64,000 bases of DNA from Planctomycetaceae bacterium (GTDB taxonomy: Bacteria; Planctomycetota; Planctomycetia; Planctomycetales; Planctomycetaceae). The translations under genes were made by a program, and so were the position numbers. The notes beneath the pieces are model-generated. The model ran no database searches and had not been told where the DNA came from. It saw only the letters and a list, made by a program, of their open reading frames with translations. Below, piece by piece: positions 54,768 to 61,370 of the stretch. Where the stretch lies: contig JAKFUF010000008.1 in assembly GCA_021732845.1 (NCBI GenBank), forward strand, positions 1 to 64,000, given 5' to 3'. The stretch's first letter is position 1, and each line of letters starts with the position of its first letter.

Positions 54768-55337
54768 GTGACAATTTCCTCGAGCAGACAGTTGACGCGA
54801 AAACTACGGCTGGTGGTGACGCTGGTGATTCTCTGTTCCTGTGTCGGCTGCGATCAGGCCACAAAACAGCTTGCGACCCAGCGGCTCAAAAACGCGCCCG
54901 CCCACTCCTTCCTGGCCGACTGCCTGCGTTTTGAATACGCGCTCAATCCTGGCGGGTTTCTCAGCTTGGGAAGCAGCCTGCCGGACGGCGTGCGGACCTC
55001 GGCGTTTATTCTGCTGAACTCCGGCCTGCTGGTGGCATTGACTGCATTCCTCATCATGAAGCGTGGGCTGACCCTACCCCTGTTTGTGTCCTTGGCGTTC
55101 ATTCTCGCCGGGGGAATCGGCAACCTGATCGATCGGGTCTGGCAAAATGGCCTGGTCACCGACTTTATCGTCGTTGGCATTGGCCCGCTGCGAACGGGCG
55201 TCTTCAATGTCGCGGACATGGCCGTCACCTTCGGGGCGATCGCGGTGGCATGCCTGTCCCTGCGGCAAAGCTCCGACTCTTCCGGAGAACCGCGGTCTCT
55301 TGAGGCTCTTAGTTCTGGCACGCGAGTGGAAGAATGA
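54768..55337 (+). CDS. lspA: Lipoprotein signal peptidase
   Basis: LspA is the inner-membrane aspartyl peptidase that removes signal peptides from lipoproteins after lipidation. The 189-residue protein has four membrane helices and the family signatures: Asp-Gln-Ala-Thr-Lys in the first part, Asn-Pro-Gly-Gly-Phe, Gly-Gly-Ile-Gly-Asn-Leu-Ile-Asp-Arg with one catalytic Asp, and Phe-Asn-Val-Ala-Asp with the other. It starts at a GTG preceded by cgggag. Its substrates in this window include the predicted lipoproteins at 32436 and 60438. Its stop overlaps the next gene (ATGA). Confidence 0.95.
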   Translation: MTISSSRQLTRKLRLVVTLVILCSCVGCDQATKQLATQRLKNAPAHSFLADCLRFEYALNPGGFLSLGSSLPDGVRTSAFILLNSGLLVALTAFLIMKRGLTLPLFVSLAFILAGGIGNLIDRVWQNGLVTDFIVVGIGPLRTGVFNVADMAVTFGAIAVACLSLRQSSDSSGEPRSLEALSSGTRVEE

Positions 55338-56077
55338 GCCACGTGGGTGCATCGCGTTTCGCCGATTGGGCACGGTGGTTCTTTGTGTCCTTGCTGCTTG
55401 TGACTGCCATTGGCGTGGTTGCCGGTCGGTCTCCCGAGAGGTTTGCCCTGCCGGGGCTGTTTGGACTGGGTTTTGGTGCCATTGTAGGACTGGGTGCGGG
55501 TGAGATGGCCTGCCGTCTGCATGTGTTCCGGCCCCGCGCGTTGGTAAATTTTGCTCGCGGCGGAACCCCTGGCGCGGATGGGCGGCTTGAGCCGCCTTCT
55601 TCATCCGCAGTCGGGGTTCCTCGCTCGCTGACGATGCTTGTGGTCTTGATGACCGCCGTTGGCTTCGTCGGGGTGTCTCTCCAGTGGCAGAGACTTTACG
55701 CCGAGCGGTCCAAGCCGTTTATCAAACCGGTACCCGATGATCCGCTGCGCAAACAACTGCTCAAGTCGTTGACGCCAGTTCCCGCAGGTGAAACACCACA
55801 GGGCCGGGCAGCGCGGGAACAACTGCTGGCGGATGTGGCCGATAGCGATGCTCAGCGGAACAAGCTCCGGCTGGAAATGGCGGAGACGCAAACCATTCGT
55901 GGCTATTTAAGATCGCGTTGGAACAACTTTCCGCTGCTCAAGGGGACCGACGCTCCCTGGCCACTCGTGTTGTGGCTCCTGGAACTCGTGGGAGGAGTGG
56001 TGATCGCGGGAGTGATTGCCTGGCGGACGATTCGGAAGGGTGCCGAGGCTCAGAAATCCGTTGAACCCCTTCACTGA
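55334..56077 (+). CDS. Unknown membrane protein coupled to lspA
   Basis: The 247-residue protein starts inside the lspA stop (ATGA), which implies translational coupling. It has hydrophobic segments near 14-32, 40-56, 98-116 and 210-230, with a polar, partly coiled section between (Pro-Asp-Asp-Pro-Leu-Arg-Lys-Gln-Leu-Leu-Lys-Ser-Leu and Asp-Ala-Gln-Arg-Asn-Lys-Leu-Arg-Leu-Glu-Met-Ala-Glu). No family is recognised. A role in lipoprotein processing is possible because of the coupling but is not shown by the sequence. Confidence 0.75.
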   Translation: MSHVGASRFADWARWFFVSLLLVTAIGVVAGRSPERFALPGLFGLGFGAIVGLGAGEMACRLHVFRPRALVNFARGGTPGADGRLEPPSSSAVGVPRSLTMLVVLMTAVGFVGVSLQWQRLYAERSKPFIKPVPDDPLRKQLLKSLTPVPAGETPQGRAAREQLLADVADSDAQRNKLRLEMAETQTIRGYLRSRWNNFPLLKGTDAPWPLVLWLLELVGGVVIAGVIAWRTIRKGAEAQKSVEPLH

Positions 56078-56382
56078 CTCGCTTAGCAACTCGGCAGCGA
56101 GAGGCTTCAACACGTGCGGACGCCTTGCCGGCGTGGGCTGCTCACGAAAAAGCAACTCTGGATGGGCGGTTCGGCGGCGTTCTTGACACTGGTTTCATGG
56201 TTGGCGTGCCTGTATACTCACGTTGTCGGGCGACGGGATCGGCGACGCACGCCGGGTGATGACCTGCCGTGGCTGATTCTGGCGTGGTGACATGATCCCC
56301 TGAATCGCCTCCCTTTCGCGGTTCAGTCCTCCCGCTGAACCGACGATGGCCGCAACGAAATCTCAACCTGGATCCAACAGGC
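56078..56382. other. Intergenic region before fabH
   Basis: These 305 bases hold no supported gene, no clear terminator for the lspA unit and no recognised regulatory site. Confidence 0.35.
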
Positions 56383-57519
56383 ATGGACTTTGAGATGCGT
56401 GCCGCCGAGATGTCAGGATCCACGACCTTGCCCGAGCATCCCGCCTCTTCCTCTTCCGACAACCAGCCGGCCCGCGACGGACAGCCCCAGCCGTCAACGT
56501 CCGCACCCGTCGGCCGACGTTACAGTCGGCGAACGAATTCCCTGATGGGCGTGCAGGTGGTCGGGGTCGGCTCTTATGTTCCCGCCCAAGTGGTCACCAA
56601 TGCCGAACTGGCAACGCGGTACGGTTTCGACGCGGACTGGATCAAGCAGCGCAGCGGAATTCTTGAGCGACGACACGCGCCGCCCGAGCAGGCGACCAGC
56701 GACCTCTGTGTCGAAGCCGCACAAAACGCCATTCGGCATGCCGGGGTCAATCCCGCGGACATCGACCTCGTCGTCGTCGGCACCTTTACGCCCGACTTCT
56801 CCTTTCCCTCCACCGCCTGTCTCGTCCAGAATCGCCTCGGCTTGGATGCGCCCGCCGTTGACTTGCAGGCCGCCTGTGCCGGCTTCATGTATGCTCTGAC
56901 GACAGCCGCCCAGTACGTGGCGACCGGCAACAGCCGCCTCGCCCTCGTGATCGGAGGCGACTGCAACAGCCGCGTCACCAATCCTGCCGACCAGAAGACC
57001 TACCCGCTGTTTGGCGATGGCGCGGGTGCGGTGCTGCTGGCCAGGGGCAGTGCCGAACAGGGTCTGCTGTGCTATCAGTTGGGGGCCGATGGGAGTGGTG
57101 GCCCTTTGCTCGACCGTCCCAGCGGTGGCTCACGCCGCCCCCCAAACGCCGCCGATCTGGAGGCCGGGCTGCAATACATGCAGATGGACGGCCGCAACGT
57201 TTTCAAATGGGCGGTTCATCTGGTCAGCGACACCATCAAGCTGGTCCTCGACCGGGCCGGCATGACGCCACAGGATGTCTCACTGTACATTCTGCACCAG
57301 GCGAACATCCGCATCATCAACGCGGCGATGGAACATTTGGGCATCCCCGACGACCGGGTGTTCAACAATCTGCAAAAGTACGGGAACACCTCGGGCGGGT
57401 CGATCCCGCTGGCACTCGATGAAGCCCTTCGCGCCGGCCGCGTTCAGCGCGGTGACACGCTGCTCTTCAGCGGCTTTGGTGCCGGCCTGACGTGGGGAAC
57501 GGGGCTGTTCCGCTGGTAG
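56383..57519 (+). CDS. fabH: 3-oxoacyl-ACP synthase III (FabH) with N-terminal extension
   Basis: FabH condenses acetyl-CoA with malonyl-ACP to start fatty acid synthesis in the cytoplasm. The catalytic triad is complete: Cys in Gln-Ala-Ala-Cys-Ala-Gly-Phe, His in Leu-His-Gln-Ala-Asn-Ile-Arg-Ile and Asn in Tyr-Gly-Asn-Thr-Ser-Gly-Gly-Ser. The conserved protein starts at Met55 (56545, Gly-Val-Gln-Val-Val-Gly-Val-Gly-Ser-Tyr). The 54 residues before it are Ser/Pro/Gln-rich and probably disordered. No ribosome site is clear before 56383, 56395 or 56410, so the true start is uncertain and the extension may be untranslated. No other fatty acid gene is adjacent. Confidence 0.94.
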   Translation: MDFEMRAAEMSGSTTLPEHPASSSSDNQPARDGQPQPSTSAPVGRRYSRRTNSLMGVQVVGVGSYVPAQVVTNAELATRYGFDADWIKQRSGILERRHAPPEQATSDLCVEAAQNAIRHAGVNPADIDLVVVGTFTPDFSFPSTACLVQNRLGLDAPAVDLQAACAGFMYALTTAAQYVATGNSRLALVIGGDCNSRVTNPADQKTYPLFGDGAGAVLLARGSAEQGLLCYQLGADGSGGPLLDRPSGGSRRPPNAADLEAGLQYMQMDGRNVFKWAVHLVSDTIKLVLDRAGMTPQDVSLYILHQANIRIINAAMEHLGIPDDRVFNNLQKYGNTSGGSIPLALDEALRAGRVQRGDTLLFSGFGAGLTWGTGLFRW

Positions 57520-57910
57520 CACGTCATTCGTGTTCGTACCTCCCGGTACGGCCTGGCACCCAGTCGGGTGAGGTTGCGCCACCAGATTTTCAGATCGGGT
57601 CGGCCGCACCGCGATTGAAGAAGTTTTTCGATCCAATCTGACTGACGGGCCAGCAATCTGCGGGCGCGACCCTCATTTCGCGGCCTGCTGCTTTTGGCCA
57701 GCCCCGGACTTTTCGAGAAATTTCCGGACCTAACCGGCTGTCTAGATGAGAGTTGTGGAATTTTCAAAAAGCCGAGCAGCGATGGCGCGCTGATTGCTTA
57801 TTCACCTCTTCCAAACACAACACCCTTCTGTGGAACAGCTCTTTCGGAAGGATTCAATCTGGTGGTTGCTCACATGATGAGCCAACCCGTTCAAGCATAG
57901 AGGAGAAATC
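57520..57910. other. Intergenic region after fabH
   Basis: These 391 bases have a small perfect stem (cgtacc-tccc-ggtacg, 57535-57550) shortly after the fabH stop, without a T-run. A 68-codon open frame at 57694-57900 has no protein-like features. The last bases contain the gaggag ribosome site of the Gly/Tyr-rich gene. Confidence 0.4.
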
Positions 57911-58195
57911 ATGCAACGCTTTTTGATGGTCGCGGTTTTGGTTGCCAGTGCCGTGTTCTCCACCGTTGGCACGGCTGATGCTCAATGGGGTCGGGGCGGC
58001 TATGGCCGCGGGTACGGCGGTCATGGCAGCTACGGCCGTGGTTACGGTGGGGGCTACTACGGTGGATACGGACGTGGTGGGTACTACAACGGCTACGGTC
58101 GTGGCTACGGGGGCTACGGCCGCGGTTACTACGGGGGCGGATACGGCGGCGGCTACTACCGGCCGTACGGAAGCGGGATCTATTTCAGCTTCTAG
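57911..58195 (+). CDS. Secreted Gly/Tyr-rich repeat protein
   Basis: The 94-residue protein has an ideal ribosome site (gaggag, then aaatc before ATG) and a signal peptide cut after Ala-Asp-Ala-Gln. The mature part of about 69 residues consists almost only of Gly, Tyr and Arg in loose Gly-Tyr-Gly-Arg-Gly-Tyr-Gly repeats, ending Gly-Ile-Tyr-Phe-Ser-Phe. No hydrophobic anchor is present. Such proteins are intrinsically disordered; they may be part of an envelope or matrix, but the function is not known. The ribosome site suggests high expression. A strong terminator follows at 58467. Confidence 0.85.
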   Translation: MQRFLMVAVLVASAVFSTVGTADAQWGRGGYGRGYGGHGSYGRGYGGGYYGGYGRGGYYNGYGRGYGGYGRGYYGGGYGGGYYRPYGSGIYFSF

Positions 58196-58562
58196 ACTCT
58201 CACCTACGCCAAGCTGAGATCGTCGTGAGCCGCTGATTTTTAAGGAACCCTCTCGATGAGGACGTTCCGGTGAAATCGAGCGGCTCGCAGTCTTTTCGAC
58301 GGTGGTCTTGGAACTGGTGATCACTCTGAAGCGGTGCGGCTGCCCTCCAACGCCAGCAGCCAATGTGGCTCGGCACTGCTCTTGCCATCCGCTGTGAGAC
58401 CAATGACGCTGCTGCGGCAAAACACAGATGAACACGTCGAGCCGTTTCAGTCCCCTCCAAAAAGGCAAAGGCAGTCGTGGCTCGTGGCCACGGCTGCCTT
58501 TCTCTTATCTGACTCAAGTTTCGCCTGAAAATCCAGCGTTCGAGAGCGTCCCGGTGGGACAC
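58196..58562. other. Intergenic region between convergent genes
   Basis: The 367-base gap between the Gly/Tyr-rich gene and the end of the ArsR-type gene holds the stem-loop terminator at 58467-58507 and otherwise no supported gene. A minus-strand frame over 57854-58468 is the reverse reading of the Gly/Tyr codons and is not a gene. Confidence 0.5.
58467..58507. terminator. Stem-loop terminator between convergent genes
   Basis: aaaggcagtcgtgg (58467-58480) pairs with ccacggctgccttt (58488-58501) over 14 bases, with one G-T pair and a 7-base loop. The stem is followed by a T-containing tail (tctctta), and the A-rich bases before it give a T-run on the minus strand, so it can stop transcription from both sides. 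Confidence 0.75.
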
Positions 58563-59120
58563 TTAGCGCTGGTGTGACAGCACAAAGTCCTCGAAGCGGA
58601 TTTCGTCGGCTCGGGAATCACCCAGGCCCACGAAGACTTCGGTCATCAGGCGGTGGAAGTGCTTCGTGCGGACAGAGTAGAAGTTGTGTTTTCCGTCGCG
58701 GCGGGCTTCGATCAGCCCAGCCACGCGGAGCAGTGCCAAGTGGTGGCTCACCGCTGGCTGGCTCTGTTCCAGCTTTTCACACAGGGCGGTGACGTGCAGT
58801 TCGCCTTCGCGGGCGAGGTACATCAGGATGCGCAGACGAGTTTCGTCGGAGAGCAGTTTGAACATCTGGACCAGCTCCTTCTCGAGCTGATCAGACAGCT
58901 CGGGAATATTGGAGTGCGTGATGGCCACAGGTTCAGCAACGTCGGAGATCATGGGTTCCCTTTGGGGTACAGGTGGATTTTCTGGGGGAAGCGAAGGTGT
59001 GGGACCTTCGGGGGATGACTGAGGCAGCAATGGATTTCCGATGTGAGGAGATGCCTCACCATCGGCGGGTTTAATGGCAAAATCGTCCTTGGCAAATTCG
59101 TCGTGATTCAAGTTGGACAC
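58563..59120 (-). CDS. ArsR/SmtB-family transcriptional regulator with long N-terminal extension
   Basis: The C-terminal 105 residues are a winged helix of the ArsR type: Leu-Leu-Ser-Asp-Glu-Thr-Arg-Leu-Arg-Ile-Leu-Met-Tyr-Leu, Val-Thr-Ala-Leu-Cys-Glu-Lys-Leu and Ser-Gln-Pro-Ala-Val-Ser-His-His-Leu-Ala-Leu-Leu as recognition helix. No metal-binding Cys pair of the classic ArsR type is seen, apart from the single Cys in helix three. The N-terminal 80 residues are Pro/Glu-rich and disordered. I start it at a GTG preceded by caaggga; an internal ATG at 58952 also has a fair ribosome site and would give the bare domain. It probably acts as a repressor; the targets are unknown. Confidence 0.88.
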   Translation of the reverse strand: MSNLNHDEFAKDDFAIKPADGEASPHIGNPLLPQSSPEGPTPSLPPENPPVPQREPMISDVAEPVAITHSNIPELSDQLEKELVQMFKLLSDETRLRILMYLAREGELHVTALCEKLEQSQPAVSHHLALLRVAGLIEARRDGKHNFYSVRTKHFHRLMTEVFVGLGDSRADEIRFEDFVLSHQR

Positions 59121-59634
59121 CTGAACATCCCTTGCAGGCAATACAAAATCATGGCCAATGGGCCATCGCATTGAATGGCAACCAACAGAAATTAAATGTT
59201 GGACGGGCGACGGAACGGTGTGTTCGTCTCGCCGGGTCGAGCTTGGAAGTCTTCAAACGAAAGCGGGATATCAAACAGCCAAGCCTGAATTTCAGGTGGT
59301 GGGTGACGCCCAATTTGTCCGTTGGAATTCTTTGCGGATGAATCCGCGACCAGAGAAGAACTCTCTGAGACGTGCTTTATTTCATAGATGGTCGAACCGA
59401 CTTTTGACTTTCGAAGTCTTCGCACCCATTATTACCGCCACATCCGCGACCGTCAATGAGTGTCCCACAATGCGGTTATTAATTCACCGTAAGATCACAT
59501 AGACAATGGGGCATGTGATTATTTTTGTCGGTTTCTTTCAAATGGGACCCTGGCCCATGACAATTTCAGCAGCCTAAGCGTCTCATGGGATGAGACTTGT
59601 GTTTTGTCGGTGTCACACCTGGATTTCTGAAAAA
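59121..59634. other. Divergent intergenic region
   Basis: The gap of 514 bases has short open frames on both strands but nothing protein-like. It should hold the promoters of the ArsR-type regulator and the SDR gene. No operator-like palindrome stood out. Confidence 0.4.
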
Positions 59635-60399
59635 ATGTTCGAGTTTGCCGGACTTGCGGGTCGTAAAGTCCTCGTCACTGGGGCGTCGTCAGGGATTGGA
59701 CGGGCGATCGCGCTGGAGCTGGCGCGGGCGGGGGCGGACCTCATCGTTCATGCCGCTCGGTCAGAAGAGGCTGCGGAAACGACGGCCACCGCATGCCGAA
59801 AGCTCGGACGGAACGCCTCGGTCGAGTTGCATGCCTTTGGTGAACAAAAGTCACCGGAAGAGTGGGCTGGGCGGGTCTGGGAGGAGCAGGGGCCACTCGA
59901 TGTCTGGGTGAACAATGCGGGGGCGGACATTCTGACGGGCACCCAGGCGCGGGCCTCTTATGCCGAGAAATTAGCGATGTTGCTGGAGGTGGATGTCAAA
60001 GCCTGCATGCTGCTGAATCATCTGATCGGCGGTAAGATGAAGGCTCGCGGGAAGGGTGTGATCCTCAATATCGGCTGGGATCAGGCCGACCGGGGCATGG
60101 AAGGCGCGAGCGGCGAGCTTTTTGCCGCAACCAAGAATGCCGTGATGGGCTATTCCCGCTCGCTGGCTTTGAGCCTCGCCCCGGAAGTGCGCGTGAACTG
60201 CATCGCCCCCGGCTGGATCCGCACGGCTTGGGGAGACGGCGCAAGCGATGCGTGGCAAGAGCGCGTCTTGCGTGAGACGCCGCTCCAGCGCTGGGGCACA
60301 CCGGAAGATATTGCCCGACTGGCCCGCTTTTTGGTGAGTGACGAGGCGTCGTACATCTCGGGTCAGGTGATCTGCGCCAACGGTGGCGCGGTCCGATAG
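59635..60399 (+). CDS. Short-chain dehydrogenase/reductase-fold protein with Phe in place of the catalytic Tyr
   Basis: The 254-residue protein has the SDR cofactor motif Thr-Gly-Ala-Ser-Ser-Gly-Ile-Gly (15-22), Asn-Asn-Ala-Gly (93-96) and a FabG-like C-terminus (Pro-Gly-Trp-Ile, Ser-Asp-Glu-Ala-Ser-Tyr-Ile-Ser-Gly-Gln-Val). In the active site the Tyr-x-x-x-Lys motif reads Phe163-Ala-Ala-Thr-Lys167, and the catalytic Ser region reads Asn-Ile-Gly-Trp-Asp, without Ser. So it may bind NAD(P)H but lack the usual reductase chemistry. The ATG at 59635 gives the family-typical start; an ATG at 59590 is possible. A lipoprotein gene follows after 38 bases. Confidence 0.88.
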   Translation: MFEFAGLAGRKVLVTGASSGIGRAIALELARAGADLIVHAARSEEAAETTATACRKLGRNASVELHAFGEQKSPEEWAGRVWEEQGPLDVWVNNAGADILTGTQARASYAEKLAMLLEVDVKACMLLNHLIGGKMKARGKGVILNIGWDQADRGMEGASGELFAATKNAVMGYSRSLALSLAPEVRVNCIAPGWIRTAWGDGASDAWQERVLRETPLQRWGTPEDIARLARFLVSDEASYISGQVICANGGAVR

Positions 60400-60437
60400 G
60401 GAAGACACATTGGTCGTTAGGGCGAATCGGGGAATCA

Positions 60438-61022
60438 ATGCGCAAGCCGTCAAGATCCTGCCGGAACTTCAACCGCGGCCGAACCTGCCTGGGGCTGCTT
60501 GTCGCGCTCTGCCTCACGGGTGGCTGCTCCGACGGCAATTCCGAGCCCAAAGTTGATTCGACGGCACAGGCGGTCGGGACTGCGGAACAGCCAAGACTTC
60601 CGACGGTGACCGGCGTCGAGCCAGGATCGAAAGAGCCACGCTTTACGCTGGAGATGCCGGATGGATTTGAATGGAGTTCCAAGCACAGGCTCTATCACAA
60701 CAATCAACTTCGCACCACCATCAGGCCGACCCACTCAGTCGGCGTTGAGATTCAAACCGTTGTCGATGACTTCGCCGCAGCGGATCTGAAAACCTTCGAG
60801 GTGATTGACAAGGAAATCGTCAATGTCGACAACCGCCCGACCCTGCTGCTGCACGCGAACCGGCGCGATGGAAAATATCCGCAACAGGTTTGCGTCGTGG
60901 CCTATGGAACAAAGACTGGATGTGCGCAGGTGACGGCACTTTACCCCACGGACGCGGCAGAGAGCCTGAAAAAAACGCTGGAGAAGTCGCTGCTGAACTC
61001 TCGGTACGAATTCCCAGAGTAG
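60438..61022 (+). CDS. Predicted lipoprotein of unknown function
   Basis: The 194-residue protein has an N-terminal signal with a lipobox-like Leu-Thr-Gly-Gly-Cys-Ser, so lipidation at Cys30 is likely though the box is not ideal. After a Ser/Thr/Glu linker comes a domain of about 130 residues of alternating strands (Arg-Phe-Thr-Leu-Glu-Met-Pro-Asp-Gly-Phe, Thr-Leu-Leu-Leu-His-Ala-Asn). Such strands recall LpqN/PsbP-like folds, but I cannot assign the family. The ribosome site is cggggaa. It follows the SDR gene by 38 bases and may share its transcript. Confidence 0.75.
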   Translation: MRKPSRSCRNFNRGRTCLGLLVALCLTGGCSDGNSEPKVDSTAQAVGTAEQPRLPTVTGVEPGSKEPRFTLEMPDGFEWSSKHRLYHNNQLRTTIRPTHSVGVEIQTVVDDFAAADLKTFEVIDKEIVNVDNRPTLLLHANRRDGKYPQQVCVVAYGTKTGCAQVTALYPTDAAESLKKTLEKSLLNSRYEFPE

Positions 61023-61370
61023 TCGACAGGGCGTCGAAAGATTCTTGGAACTTTTTGCCCAACTCTCTCGTCCAACCTTTGCTCTCGAAAATTCGCCTAG
61101 CTTTCAAACGCTGCAGGTGGCGCAGAAGTTGGATTGCAGGGAACGAACCGAGGGTGACGGATAAATTCGGGTGGACTGGGCGTTTTAGCTTGACGCTCAC
61201 TGAAATCCGGTGATAGCTTAACTTTCGGTGCATTGCACACGTCACGCACCAAACCCCACTGAACCGCATGTTGGACTCTCTTTCGCTACGGCGGCGAAAC
61301 CAGACCTTCGTGCGCTTCACCGAGGTTCTTTGCGACAATTTCACGATCACGCGACGCTTTTGAGGCACTC
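61023..61370. other. Intergenic region before the PilM-like gene
   Basis: The 348-base gap holds no supported gene. A weak promoter candidate, TTGACG (61190-61195) and TAGCTT (61214-61219) with 18 bases between, lies 150 bases before the PilM-like start. Confidence 0.4.

Noticed and set aside
57694-57900. 68-codon open frame just before the Gly/Tyr-rich gene
   Set aside because: No ribosome site and no protein-like composition; it ends at the ribosome site of the next gene by chance.
57854-58468. Minus-strand frame with Ala/Val/Thr repeats opposite the Gly/Tyr gene
   Set aside because: The repeats are the reverse reading of Gly/Tyr codons; the plus strand has ribosome site, signal peptide and terminator.
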